Part shown: positions 10,865 to 23,925 of the stretch, piece by piece
How positions within the stretch are numbered: the first letter of the stretch is position 1
How the letters are laid out: each line of letters starts with the position of its first letter
From: Ecdyonurus torrentis
Lineage: Eukaryota; Arthropoda; Insecta; Ephemeroptera; Heptageniidae
Direction of reading: 5' to 3'
Assembly: GCA_949318235.1 (NCBI GenBank)
Contig: OX439133.1
Span: 5,642,020 to 5,706,019 of the forward strand
DNA length: 64,000 nt
Program-made: the position numbers and the translations under genes
The notes under the pieces: model-generated
What the model was told of the DNA's origin: nothing
Database searches by the model: none
The model's input: only the letters and a program-made list of their open reading frames with translations

Positions 10865-11777
10865 AGGTAAATATTATAATAATGATGACTACAGGTGAAG
10901 TAGCTAGCCAGGTAGTACAAAGGTAAATCTTATAATAATGATAACTTCAGGTGAAGTAGCTATTCAGGTAGTACAAAGGTAAATATTATAATAATGATAA
11001 CTACAGGTGAAGTAGCTAGCCAGGTAGTACAAAGGTAAATCTTATAATAATGATAACTACAGGTGAAGTAGCTAGCCAGGTAGTACAAAGGTAAATCTTA
11101 TAATAATGATAACTACAGGTGAAGTAGCTAGCCAGGTAGTACAAAGGTAAATATTATAATAATGATAACTACAGGTGAAGTAGCTATCCAGGTATAGGTA
11201 AATCTTATAATAATGATAACTACAGGTGAAGTAGCTAGCCAGGTAGTAAAAAGGTAAATATTTTAATAATGATAACTACAGATGAAGTAGCTATCCAGGT
11301 AGTACTGAGGTAAATCTTATACAAATGATAACTACAGGTGAAGTAGCTAGCCAGGTAGTACAAAGGTAAATATTATAATAATGATAGCTACAGGTGAAGT
11401 AGCTAGCAAGGTAGTACAAAGGTAAATATTATAATAATGATAACTACAGGTGAAGTAGCTAGCCAGGTAGTACAAAGGTAAATCTTATAATAATGATAAC
11501 TTCAGGTGAAGTAGCTATTCAGGTAGTACAAAGGTAAATATTATAATAATGATAACTACAGGTGAAGTAGCTAGCCAGGTAGTACAAAGGTAAATCTTAT
11601 AATAATGATAACTACAGGTGAAGTAGCTAGCCAGGTAGTACAAAGGTAAATCTTATAATAATGATAACTACAGGTGAAGTAGCTAGCCAGGTAGTACAAA
11701 GCTAAATCTTATAATAATGATAACTACAGGTGAAGTAGCTATCCAGGTAGAACAAAGGTCATTCTCATAAAAATGAT
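10865..11777 (+). repeat. 56-bp minisatellite, ~16 copies with block duplication
   Basis: Each unit starts AGGTAAAT(A/C)TTATAAT and contains ACAGGTGAAGTAGCTA and CAGGTAGTACAA. Unit starts read by eye are 10865, 10921, 10977, 11033, 11089, 11145, 11196, 11252, 11308, 11364, 11420, 11476, 11532, 11588, 11644 and 11700, with a degraded partial at 11756. Spacing is 56 bp except for one 51-bp unit. Units 1-5 and 11-15 carry the same ordered variants, showing a block duplication. No protein is encoded. Confidence 0.95.
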
Positions 11778-12253
11778 ACGAAAGCGCATTTTGTTCGGCT
11801 TTTCTTCATTTTGCCCGATTACCAAGATGTACTTCCAATAAAAGTAAAACTGCAAAAGAAAAAAAAAGAAAAAAACTTCATCAAAATGCTAAAATATAGT
11901 GTAAATGGATTACTAAAACTTCCAAAAGGCAAAAGTTTTCATTGTACCTTAAAATATACATTGTAATAATATATATAACAACATATAAACACACTAGTTA
12001 TCTATTTTCATAGTGTAGTAAAGTAATAATACGCTTACTGTAAAGTACGTACCACAAATTCTAATTTGCTCTACACAAAAGTCATGAATCAATGAAAATA
12101 AACTAAAGTATTCTTCTATCATCAATGTATACTTACTTCCTTTTGTCTTTTAAAAACATAAATTACTCATGTGCCATTTGTGTTTAAAGTGCAAATTTCA
12201 AAATAAGAAAAAAATAAGAAAAAAATATACTATTATAGAGTAACTTTTATAAC
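11778..12253. other. AT-rich stretch
   Basis: Starts with a moderately GC segment (GAAAGCGCATTTTGTTCGGC) right after the minisatellite and then becomes AT-rich. No gene or repeat pairing was seen. Confidence 0.45.
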
Positions 12254-12340
12254 GAAGTACTATTAAAAGGTATTCCGCAAGGCTCTGTTATAGGTACCTA
12301 AATGTTTTTTATTACTTTGGTTATAGTATATGACACGTGC
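12254..12340 (+). pseudogene. Non-LTR reverse transcriptase fragment
   Basis: In one frame the plus strand reads EVLLKGIPQGSVIGT, then a stop, then MFFITLV. KGIPQGSVIG is the conserved (G/K)(V/I)PQGS(V/I)LGP block of LINE-type reverse transcriptases, upstream of the catalytic YADD box. No YADD block or other RT motif was found nearby, and the stop codon shows that the copy is dead. Its LINE clade cannot be assigned from so little sequence. A chance match cannot be fully excluded, but ten consistent residues in order make it unlikely. Confidence 0.6.
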
Positions 12341-12387
12341 ACGCGACCGACGTGTGTCGAGATGAATGTGAAACAGCTGTATAATTT

Positions 12388-12433
12388 GGGGGGGGGGGAG
12401 GGAGGAGGGGAAGCTGGGGGGTGGGAGGGAATG
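12388..12433. repeat. G-rich tract
   Basis: Runs of G separated by single A residues plus GGGGTGGGAGGG; potential G-quadruplex sequence on the plus strand. Confidence 0.85.
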
Positions 12434-12496
12434 TATTTCTGTGGTAGCTAAATTGCAAGCCAAGAAATTTAGCAGTCAATGCCTTCTTGCTTTTTT

Positions 12497-12498
<2 letters not shown>

Positions 12499-12553
<55 letters not shown>
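12499..12553. repeat. Microsatellite (CT)n
   Basis: About 27 uninterrupted CT units. Confidence 0.97.
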
Positions 12554-12976
12554 AGTATATCAGTATTTATTTAAAAAAAAAAGTCTTGATTTATCTTTAA
12601 AGAATTCGTCTTCCAATTTTTTTACTTACTCCACAAAGAAATTTTTTGTACATTCAAATAAATTTGTCCATTCTGGAATTGACAGAGTAGCTTGAAATTG
12701 AAGTAAAACTACATTATGATACAGTACAACAAAAAAGAGGGATTAAATTGAATTTTTCATATTTATTGTTTATATATATGAGACATATAGGTATAGTAAC
12801 ATTTCACTTTGAAATCATGTTATATACAGTAATATATTCGTCTCGTCTTTTTTATAGTATTATATCTAAAAATGGTTATAAAAAAAGCTATATTACATTT
12901 TTGCTTCTCAAATAAGAAAATAAAAATTGTAAAATTGACAGAAAAAATTGTGCTGAAAATGATGATAAGCTATTAC

Positions 12977-13032
12977 AAAAAAAAAAAAAAAAAAAAAAAA
13001 AACTTATTATTGTCATATTTTGATATTTTAGT

Positions 13033-13077
<45 letters not shown>
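12977..13077. repeat. Facing poly-A and poly-T tracts
   Basis: An A run (12977-13002) is followed 31 bp later by a 44-bp T run (13034-13077). The two could pair as an A/T hairpin, or represent two tail insertions in opposite orientation. Confidence 0.9.
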
Positions 13078-14092
<1,015 letters not shown>

Positions 14093-14458
14093 ACTACATC
14101 CCGTTTCCTATTTCTTTCCTTTCACTAATTGATAACTATAAAAATAAATTCTAGAAAAAGAGAGAAAAAAAAAAATAATAATTCGCATCTTCAGTCTATT
14201 ATTATAGTTCTATTTAAGACGCAGAAAAAAAAAAGTCAAATTAAAAGAAAAGATCAAACCGTATACTAAGTAATCGCATTTTTTTTTTTTTTTTTTTATG
14301 GCATGCAGGAAATAAGATTAGCATTTCACTTGAAGTATTCAGCTAAGATTAAAAATGTGCGCCAGAATAAGATTTTCAATTAGTTAATTTTGACCAAATT
14401 ATGGGTATATACGAGGGAAAAAAAGTATAATAATAAATTATATAGTTATTCACTTGAA
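14093..14458. other. AT-rich spacer
   Basis: A poly-T tract lies at 14279-14297; otherwise nothing was recognised. Confidence 0.45.
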
Positions 14459-14771
14459 TATAGGGTTTATGCATGCATGTTAAAGTCAACGCCATGTTGA
14501 ATCACTCAATAACATGGGCCGCATAAAAAACTACACATTTTGCCAGTTTAAAAAAATACACGAATGCAATATTTTTTAGAGCATTGATGCTGCTAATAGG
14601 GTCAATTAGTATTTCAAGTATGTGAGAAAACTAATAATATCCAAAAATTAAACCGATTTTCCAAAGAAAAGAGCCAGAAACAAAATTTTCCAATTCTGAG
14701 CAATGTTATTCATTACTCCAGTATGGCGTCCAAGCGCATTAAATATGACGTCATGTGCATTGTGCATACAC
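14459..14771 (-). mobile_element. MITE family A, copy 4
   Basis: It starts TATAGGGTTTATGCATGCAT and ends CACCCTATA. TGACGTCA lies at 14746; CATTTTGCCAGTTTAAA and CCAGTATGGCGTCCAAGCGC are diagnostic words. Confidence 0.9.
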
Positions 14772-14944
14772 CCACCCTATAGTAATATATGACTATATGA
14801 CTGCTATAATATAGTCCTAAACATTAGTGCACCGAAAAAAAAAGAGTATAATATAATTATGCTAAACCGTAATACAGTAACTTTAAATGCATAGGTATGA
14901 GGAAGGCTAAAGAAACTTCTTATATAGGGGGTAATTTTAAATCT

Positions 14945-15140
14945 TATTCTAAATGAGAATATTGTCCTGAATCGATTAAAACGTGAATATCTATTTTTAT
15001 TTTTTATTTTTTTTATTGTTCCTAAAGTATTTCAAATATTGTTTTGAACATTGAAAAGTGACGTCAAAGGTTGGCAACTTATGCATCTTGGCATAGAAGA
15101 AAGTTACTGAGCGTGACGTCTTTTTGCGACGTTGAAAAAA
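14945..15140 (+). mobile_element. MITE family M, partial copy
   Basis: The left arm (TTCTAAATGAGAATATTGTCC..GAATCGATTAAAACGTGAAT) matches M at 23640. The centre contains TGACGTCA (15059), GGCAACTT..AAGTTACTGAGCG and TGACGTCTTTTTGCGA. The right arm is missing or decayed. Confidence 0.6.
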
Positions 15141-15227
15141 AAAGATAGACATTTAATAAAGTAAAAAATTAGAATATGTAATAAATTTCCCTTTTTTTAC
15201 AGGATTGATGTACTCTACCTTTCTTAA

Positions 15228-15534
15228 AGGTTATATCCACATGACGTCATATTTAATGCGCTTGGAGGCCATACTGGAGTAATGAATAACATTTCTCAGC
15301 ATAGGACACACTTCATTTTTTTTTTTTCTTTTTCTTTTGCAAAATAATTTGATTTTTGTTATAGCTATTTTTCTCACACTCGAGATACTAATTCAACATA
15401 TCAACAGCATCAATGCTCTTAAGAATATTGTTTAGTATATTTAAAATGCCAAATTAAGTTATTTTCCTATTCAACCCATGTTATTGAGTAATCCAATATG
15501 GCGTCAACTTTAACATGAATACATACATCCTATA
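15228..15534 (+). mobile_element. MITE family A, copy 5
   Basis: The left terminus is degraded (AAGGTTATATCCAC), then ATGACGTCATATTTAATGCG and GGAGGCCATACTGGAG. The right end is CATGAATACATACATCCTATA. Confidence 0.85.
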
Positions 15535-15983
15535 GTTTTTTCCGTGTATGATTTTTCTATAATCCATATAACAAACAAAAACACACAGCTTGCATGCATG
15601 TGATTTGCGCATCAACCTTTTACTTTACTTCTTATTATTATTTATTATTGATCTATAGACATACAACTTTGTTACAATTTATTTTCCTACGTCAAATAAG
15701 AATTGATAGTTCTTTGTGTGTCAATAAGTAATCGATAAGCAATAAAATTTAATATGTCTTTGTTTTTTTTATATATAATATGTACTATAAATTTGTCAAT
15801 ATAATTTACCAAAGTATATTGTAGGAGTTGAAACATTTTTTATTGAAAACTTTGTAAATTTTAGTTAGAAAAAGAACTTTTTTTGTCTTATATTAAAATA
15901 TACGCAGTGTGTTTAGTTGCAAAAGAAAAAAAAAAAAAAAAAAGACAATCGTAATTTACTTGCGTAATAATATTTACTGCCTT
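15535..15983. other. AT-rich spacer
   Basis: No gene or paired repeats were seen; poly-A at about 15925-15943 precedes the tetranucleotide array. Confidence 0.45.
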
Positions 15984-16994
<1,011 letters not shown>

Positions 16995-17103
16995 ATGGCT
17001 TCATTGAAATTTAGAAACAAGGGGGATTTGAAACACGAGGGACTTGAAACAGTTTGTCAACTAACAATTTTGATGTTTTCTGTATTAATCTTTTGCGAAT
17101 GCT
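16995..17103 (+). CDS. Candidate first coding exon, short hydrophobic N-terminus
   Basis: ATG at 16995 sits in a strong start context (AAACAATGG). The frame begins MASLKFRNKGDLKHEGLE and continues into a hydrophobic run (TILMFSVLIF) that could be a signal anchor or signal peptide. At 17104 the frame meets GTAAGTG, an excellent splice-donor match, which would end the exon in phase 1. Beyond it the frame runs into the (TCAA)n microsatellite and encodes Ser-Ile-Asn-Gln repeats, which supports stopping at the donor. No family is recognised. It could be a chance ORF; no downstream exon is visible. Confidence 0.3.
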
Positions 17104-17131
17104 GTAAGTGTTTAAATATATATCAAATAAG

Positions 17132-17490
<359 letters not shown>

Positions 17491-17539
17491 ATGGCCTCTC
17501 CGTTATTATATATAATATAAAATTTTGCATGATATGCAC

Positions 17540-17617
17540 AAAAGCACAAATCTGTCCAGATATTTCTACGGTTTCTTTAACTATTAAGGTGAATTCCAGG
17601 ATGTGTATTAAGGCCAT
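17540..17617 (+). mobile_element. SINE family E, diverged body fragment (copy 6)
   Basis: CAGATATTTCTACGGTTTCT..AATTCCAGGATGTGTATTAAGGCC aligns with the SINE body at 42935-42992. It is broken at the GGTC where element T begins. Confidence 0.6.
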
Positions 17618-17878
17618 GGTCTTATGCACAACAACGAAGCTGAAGATAACGTAAGGCATCGACTGCGCATTTCGTGCGTCTGCTGCAAGATTTAAATCTT
17701 TATTTCCGGTATTTTTCACGTTTTGATGCCACGAAAATATTATCGTGTGTAATTTTTTTTTGGAAAAAATGAAATTTTACCGGAAATAGATCTTGTCGAT
17801 CGGGCAAATTCGGAAAAGACGAACGAAATTCGCAGTCGATGCCTTACGTTACCTTCAGCTTCGCTGATGCACAAGACT
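17618..17878. mobile_element. Palindromic element T inserted in a SINE
   Basis: GTCTTATGCACAACAACGAAG on the left pairs with CTTCGCTGATGCACAAGAC on the right. The arms continue inward through GTAAGGCATCGACTGCG / CGCAGTCGATGCCTTAC and TATTTCCGGTA / TACCGGAAATA. It is ~260 bp with no ORF. Confidence 0.8.
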
Positions 17879-17963
17879 CTATTTTATAACATGGCAATGC
17901 GGTAGAGGCGTAGAGGTCGAACAGCAACATATTATGCTCGTAAATAAATATGTTGCATATTAT

Positions 17964-18600
17964 TATAGACCTGTTTCACATCTTTGTACTTTGTCGCCAT
18001 GTTTGTGGTGCCTAATGCATTGTCAAGCATAGGGAAAGCATTATTTTTCCTCATTTGTCGCATAAATAGAAGTTTATTTAAACTGTAAGCATTTTTCTTA
18101 ACTTCTTCTACCTTATTAAAGCCATAGACCACATAAAACAACATGTGCTTTTTAATGAATAAACACGAAATGGGATATCTTCAAAACTGATGACAATTTT
18201 TACCAGAATGTTAATATAGCCCCACGAGAGAGCGTGAAAACACTGTAAAGTATGCAATTTGCGTGAAAATTCATGTTTATGACGTCAGAAACATGCAAAA
18301 ATTAGTATGAAAGTGTTGTGTGGGTTGCATAAATTGAAATTTCTGATCACTGCTACGGGGCTAGAGACAAACAAATGTTATTTATGTAAGTCCCATCAAG
18401 TGTTTTGTGATATATATGCTTATGTTTTCTCTGGTCTATTCCTTTAAGTACTAGAAATTAGGCTCAGATTGAGGTTTAAAGATTAGTTTGTTATTAAAAA
18501 AAAAAAAAAAAAAAAAAAAAATGACGTTTCTCCTATGCTGGCCTGTATATTTGTAACCAACAATATGGCAGCTCCTAAATATCAGTGCAACCAGTCTATA
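17964..18600 (-). mobile_element. MITE family D, copy 2 (split by B3)
   Basis: It starts TATAGACCTG and ends CAACCAGTCTATA. Removing 18116-18447 plus one TTAA restores a ~300-bp element collinear with D copy 1 (GTCGCCATGTTTGTGGTGCC; CTCCTATGCTGGCCTG; GGTTTAAAGATT). A poly-A of 26 at 18496-18521 corresponds to the T/A-rich middle of D1. Confidence 0.85.
18116..18447 (+). mobile_element. TTAA-flanked MITE B, copy 3, nested in D
   Basis: TTAAAGCCATAGACCAC at the left, GGTCTATTCCTTTAA at the right, 332 bp. The target in D1 is TAAT; here TTAA lies on both sides, demonstrating a TTAA duplication. One exact TGACGTCA lies at 18280. Confidence 0.92.
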
Positions 18601-18904
18601 GGGTGTATGCGGATGACGTCATATTTATTGCGCGTGGAGGCCATACTGAAGTAGTGAATAACATTACTCAGCATAGGAAACACTTCTTTTGAGCCAATTT
18701 TCTTTGGGAAATCGGTTAATTTTTTGTTATTGTTATTTTTCTCACATACTTGAGATACTAATTCAACATATTTACAGCATCAATGCTCTCAAAAATATTG
18801 CATAGTGTTTTTAAACTAGCAACATGATTTTTTTCCTATGCCACACATGTTATTGAGTTATCCAATATGGCGTCGACTTTAACATGAATGCATATAGACC
18901 TTAT
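18597..18904 (+). mobile_element. MITE family A, copy 6
   Basis: It starts TATAGGGTGTATGCGGATG and ends AACATGAATGCATATAGACCTTATA. It overlaps the last TATA of D2, so it inserted at or beside the TA terminus of that element. TGACGTCA lies at 18614. Confidence 0.92.
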
Positions 18905-19034
18905 AGCACAATATGGGATATTTCACTTTATATCTCCGTATATTTCGATGTATTTTGATTATGATACAAAGAAAGCGGTCTTTATTGTGTTTAACATTGA
19001 GTATGCCAAAAGATATTAACATAAGTTTGTTTAG

Positions 19035-19041
<7 letters not shown>

Positions 19042-19083
<42 letters not shown>
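19042..19083. repeat. Microsatellite (TC)n
   Basis: About 21 TC units followed by CTTGCTCTCTCTCG. Confidence 0.95.
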
Positions 19084-19085
<2 letters not shown>

Positions 19086-19319
19086 TGCTCTCTCTCGTGT
19101 GTTACTAATAAACCACTCAACGTATATAGGTTCCCCAATACTAAACACTTTACCATTCATTTCTGTTCTCATAGGCTACCTATTATATATTTTTAAAAAA
19201 ATTTTCATTGTATCATAAAAATTATATGAATGGTGTTATATGGGTTTTTAATGTGAAAAAAATAATGTTTAATCGTCTTTTTTTAAGTGTTTGCAATAAT
19301 CAGTTAAACTCTTTCGTCG

Positions 19320-19480
19320 AATGTCTTTCTATAAACTTCAAATGTTGGCCCGTTCTTCTTTTTTGATGTCATTTGAAAGTCAATGGTATAACAACTATCT
19401 CTATTATGATGAAGATTTTAGGATCTATATGATCATCATATATAAGAGAGAAAAGCATTTTAGTAAAATTAACATTGAGG
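19320..19480 (+). mobile_element. Family H-related diverged fragment
   Basis: ATGTCATTTGAAAGTCAATGG, ACAACTATCT..GAAGATTTTAGGA, then TAAGAGAGAAAA and AAAATTAACATTG follow the order of landmarks in H1/H2. It is very diverged. The 76-codon frame across it is therefore not called as a gene. Confidence 0.45.
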
Positions 19481-19787
19481 AATATTTGGAAGTGAAAATG
19501 GGAAAAGTTGTATTTAAAAAAAAAATAATAATAAATTTTATAAATATTTAAAATGAGTTTTAATTTTTTTCTTCTTGTTTCTACAAATTATAGGATTTAG
19601 GAAGTTTCTTATTTTGAGCCATTTCCCATTACTAACTTTACTATTATTATTGTTTTCTTTTTCAGAATATATTTCCTTATAAAAAAAATACCTCCAATTT
19701 ATTTTAATTTCGCATACGAAAACAACAGCTTTTGAAGTATAATAGTAAAAATTTTAGTCTATAGAAAAATTCAAATTTGATTTCAAG

Positions 19788-19905
19788 CTGCTTTATTTCC
19801 CCATAAGAAAGCATGTTAAATCAAGACAGTAAGACAAAATCAGTAGCACTTTGCTTAAGTATTGTTGCGACCTCACAATTGATTATTTCACTATTACGCA
19901 ATTCT
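19788..19905 (+). mobile_element. Interspersed repeat EE, copy 1
   Basis: GCTGCTTTATTTCCCCATAAGAAAGCATGTTAAATCAAGACAG-type sequence (~118 bp) recurs at 43138-43262 and, partly, 63925-64000. Ends and class are unknown. Confidence 0.55.
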
Positions 19906-20263
19906 TTTAATCTAATAAACTGTAATTTAAAATAAAAAATTTTCCCCATCAATTCAATTAAAAGTTCAAAAAATATTCTAATAATAAATTAAAATTATTA
20001 AATTAGCAAAAACCATTTTTTAAACCATCAAATTTTAAAAAAATTCTAAAAATAAATTAAAATTATTAATTAAGTTAGTAAAATTCCATATATTTTTTTA
20101 ACCATCAATCCCATCATAATTTCAAATGTTCTAAAAAAAAAAAAAAAAAAAAAAAATGATATTACTAACTAAATTTAAAGCCCCATTTTTTTTAAGCCGG
20201 CAATTCCATCAAAATGTCAAATATTTCAAAATATTCTAAAAATAAACTTATTAATTATAAAGA

Positions 20264-20311
<48 letters not shown>

Positions 20312-20811
20312 GTATAACCGTCAACTACTTCAAAATTATAAATATTATAAAAATAAAGAAATGAATAAATTATATTATTTAAAAAAAATAAACGTATAAA
20401 AAAACGAGTATTAACTAAAAAACGATGGGAAGATGTTAATAAAAATAATAAAGAATGGTTTGTTTACATTTTGTATAGAGCAAAACTGTGTTAAACAGCC
20501 ATAAAATTAAAGTCTCCTCTTTGTTGTGTGTTTTTTTTGTATATTTAATCGAGGATTAAAAATAAAACACAATAAGTAATTTAAACCGTACGTGCGAGTA
20601 AATAATTATTTTTAACCTGACAGTACATTTATACGTAAACTATTTAAAATAGAAACACTTAAAAACACATTATGTTGTTGTTTTAATGTTTGAAATACAA
20701 TGCTGTTCTTTAGAAAATAAAGTCTAGGTCAATAATTTACTATGGCTTGCTTTATTTTCTACTGTCAATAGCAGTTTTATTGAAATTTTGTTACATTTTT
20801 TGTTTTTAGTT

Positions 20812-20842
<31 letters not shown>

Positions 20843-20908
20843 AATGCTTATTTTAAACGATGTAGCTTATGTATGCTACTTGAATTTTTCAGGGAATTAT
20901 TTTAATGA
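19906..20908. other. AT-rich stretch with long A and T runs
   Basis: Poly-A at 20133-20156 and 20265-20310 (46 bp), poly-T at 20819-20842. The words ATTCTAAAAATAAA and CCATCAAT recur around the two poly-A tracts, suggesting local duplication. No gene was seen. Confidence 0.55.
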
Positions 20909-21075
20909 TTCTAACCGGTGATAAAAAAAAAAAGCTTAAAACTCGTTTATGCATAGTATCCCCATCCCTCAATTACAATTTTGTGGAATCAATGCAATAG
21001 TTTTCCTCAAAAATTACAAAAAAAAAAAAAAAAAAAAAAAAAAGTGTTTTCCACTATAAGTTTAATTTTATGATT
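20909..21075 (+). mobile_element. Possible decayed MITE S, copy 3
   Basis: AGTTTTCCTCAAAAAT..AAAAGTGTTTTCC..TATAAG matches the interior of S1 and S2 in order, with a poly-A expansion (21018-21043). The termini are not recognisable. Confidence 0.35.
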
Positions 21076-21231
21076 GCCTCGTATCGCGCCTCGTATCGGT
21101 AAGAACCATTGGTGACCTAACTCTAGGACGCTAGGTCATGTTCAAGGTCAATACTTATGTGACAACTCTAAAGTTAAGGGTGCTTTTTTATATAGCCATG
21201 GTAAAATTTATATATAAATCACTGGCTTAAA

Positions 21232-21482
21232 ATTAAATAAACAAAGAAATAAAGTAATCAATCAATCAATAAATCAAGAAATCAAGAAATCAATCAATCA
21301 ATCGATTGATCAATAAATGGATAAATAAATAAATCAACCAATCAATTGATCGATTGATTAATCAGTAAATAAATAAACAAATAAATAAACAAACAAACAA
21401 ATAAACAAACAAACAAACAAACAAACAAACAAACAAACAAACAAACAAACAAACAAACAAACAAACAAACAAACATACAAAC
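21232..21482. repeat. Mixed tetranucleotide array ending in (AAAC)n
   Basis: Degenerate AATC/AATA words (21232-21370) grade into a pure AAAC array (about 21395-21475). The Cys-Leu-Phe-Val frame on the minus strand is an artefact. Confidence 0.93.
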
Positions 21483-22021
21483 ACTGACACGCCAGTTTAT
21501 TTAAACTTAAGCAAACTGTTACAAAAATAAAAGTTGTAAGTAACAAAGATAGACTCCACCTACGCAAAGTGCGCTGGGGCTTGAATATAAATGGACCATG
21601 AAAAATGAGAGAGAAATAGTAAAAGAAGAAGAAGAAGACGAAGAAGTGTGAAGAAAAAAAGTGACTATTTTATTATCTTCCCTGGCGTTTTACAACTCTA
21701 AACAATTCTATTATTTTGTAAACTTTTTTTAAGTGTGTTTTAAATTGTTTTATTATTTTGTTTTTAAATGTATTTAATGATTCAATATACTTTTCTCTTT
21801 TTTTTTTATTCATGTAATATATTTCTCTCAAATTGTTAGCAATTTCAGAAATATTTTTATATGTTGGATTTATTCAAATTTAAAAATTTTAGTGATTTTT
21901 AACTAAACGTTGGAAAGGTAGAAAAATCTGATGATAACGCTTGCGTACAAGGAAAAAAAAATCACAATTTCTGTTCTTGTAGAGCATATTATAAGTATTC
22001 AATATTTTGGTATTGGATGTC
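21483..22021. other. AT-rich spacer
   Basis: Contains a short GAA-rich tract (21623-21650); otherwise no features were supported. Confidence 0.45.
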
Positions 22022-22110
22022 TCATGCTTTATTATTTTATAAAGTTTAGTGACCTTGCTGTGTAGCTTTATTTCTGTTGTAGTGAAAAGTAAACTTGCTA
22101 TTCTGTATAA
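22022..22110 (+). mobile_element. Interspersed repeat Z, copy 2
   Basis: TTATTATTTTATAAAGTTTAG and GTAGCTTTATTTCTG..GAAAAGTAAACTTGCT match Z1 and Z3. Confidence 0.5.
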
Positions 22111-22260
22111 CTGCGACAATTATTAAACAGTAAAAATAAAGACTTGCACTAGAATTTATTTCATTGTTACAAAATAATAGAGTGATATCACATTGTTTTC
22201 TTATGGAAAAAATGAATATGAAAACTATATAAGTAAAGAAAAATTTTAAATTTAAATAGC

Positions 22261-22528
<268 letters not shown>

Positions 22529-22745
22529 TGAAATTATTTGAAAAATGCTAGAAGGAAAACAAAATATTGATATACATAATATACATATTATATACGCTAT
22601 TGCGCATCTAAGTTATTATAATACTATAATATTACACAATTTTGAAAAAAAAAAATCACAATCAGTAAAACCATTATATTGATTAATGATTATATTATAA
22701 AATTTGAATTGAACAAAATTGCAATTTTTATTTGAAAAATGCTAG

Positions 22746-22776
<31 letters not shown>
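22746..22776. repeat. Poly-A tract (31 bp)
   Basis: Uninterrupted A run just upstream of the GC-richer segment at 22.78-22.99 kb. Confidence 0.97.
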
Positions 22777-22778
<2 letters not shown>

Positions 22779-22902
22779 CTCGGAAATGTAAAATGTTACA
22801 AGGCCGATAAATATGAAAATACACTTTGCGATGGTGTGCTAGGCTGGCTATGCTTGTGATATACATAGGAGGATTTCTGGTTGACACACTACATTTAGAA
22901 AG

Positions 22903-22986
22903 ATGACGTTCGCCGAGCAATATGTCAGCAACATTGCGCTAGCTCGACAACTGTGCCAGCAACTTCTCTTCTTCTCAAAATTTAAG
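22903..22986 (+). CDS. Candidate first coding exon with splice donor
   Basis: ATG at 22903 (context AGAAAGATGACG) opens a 28-codon frame that begins MTFAEQYVSNIALARQL and ends LLFFSKFK. The frame reaches AAG then GTACAG, a plausible splice donor, leaving phase 0. Codon use is strikingly unlike the surroundings: about 17 of 27 third positions are G or C (GCC, GAG, GTC, AGC, AAC, CTG, TGC, CAG) in a ~75% AT region. The peptide looks amphipathic; no family is recognised. If read through, the frame stops 25 codons later. No downstream exon is visible, so this may be an alternative first exon or a chance ORF. Confidence 0.4.
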
Positions 22987-23349
22987 GTACAGCTTGTCAA
23001 TATAAGACGTCAATTATATATACGTGGTTATCGATTATCTATTTACAGTTTTTATATATAATATATTACATTGTCAAGCCAGAAACTTTTGTGAAAAATG
23101 GTTTGGGTGCGAATGTCATATTATTCCTTTTTATCGCATATCAAGGTTTTTATAATCTGAATGAATTTTTTAAATATAATATGTAAAAGTGTAGTTCTAT
23201 TAGATTGTTCTCGTATTTTAGTGTGTCTAGTTTGAAAGTTAGTATATGTAAGTTGAAATATTAAAAAAAAAATAATAACCTAAACAAATGTACAGAGTTT
23301 TGCATTTGCTGTTTTTGAGCGAAGAAATTTGATTTTTATTTTTCAAAAT
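22987..23349. other. AT-rich stretch
   Basis: Follows the putative splice donor; no repeats or further exon were recognised. Confidence 0.45.
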
Positions 23350-23575
23350 TACACATGGACAAAAATAATTACGTAATAATCTTATAGCTCATTTTCTGCA
23401 CAATTTGTTCAGTACAGCATAATTTATTCTATACTCCATTATTACTATGTTATATTGCATAACTATTATGTTGTACAGCATAATTATTTATGTTATTCTG
23501 ATTTAGCATAATTTATGCTTTAATGACATAACTGCAGCATAAATTACGCAATTTAATATTTTCTTTTTGCAACAA
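23350..23575 (-). mobile_element. AT-rich MITE Y, copy 3
   Basis: Minus-strand relative to the copy at 62346. GGACAAAAATAATTACGTAAT at one end, GCAGCATAAATTACGCAATT at the other, with repeated AGCATAATTTATGCT palindromes between. ~225 bp, no ORF. Confidence 0.65.
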
Positions 23576-23629
23576 TGGCTATCAATAAGGAATACAAAAA
23601 AAAAAAAAAAAAAAAAATGGGGTTAATTT

Positions 23630-23925
23630 TATTTTATATTCTAAAAGAGGACATAGTCTTAAATCGATTGATAAGCGAATTTCTAATTTTAGAGTTCATT
23701 AAGAATTTTTAATTAATTAATTAATTAAAAAAATCGCGTAAGGATGTCATCGGGCGGTAACTTTTTCCTATAAGTTACCTAAGTTCATCTATATAAGTTA
23801 CCGACCGTGACGTCACTATTCGATGTTAAAAAATTAATTATATGATTCAAAAGCTAGAAATTCACGTAATCGATTCAAAATAATGTCTTCTTTTTGAATA
23901 TACGCATAATGTAATTATAAAATTG
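23630..23925. mobile_element. MITE family M, complete copy
   Basis: The arms ATTCTAAAAGAGGACATAGTC..GCGAATTTCTAA and TAGAAATTCACGTAATCG..TAATGTCTTCTTTTTGAATA are inverted repeats. The centre has pairing GGTAACTTTTTCCTATAAGTTACC words and TGACGTCA at 23808; the opposite arm has a decayed GATGTCAT at the symmetric place. Confidence 0.8.

Noticed and set aside
10865..11777. CRISPR-like array
   Set aside because: Units are contiguous 56-bp tandem repeats without unique spacers, in a eukaryotic context.
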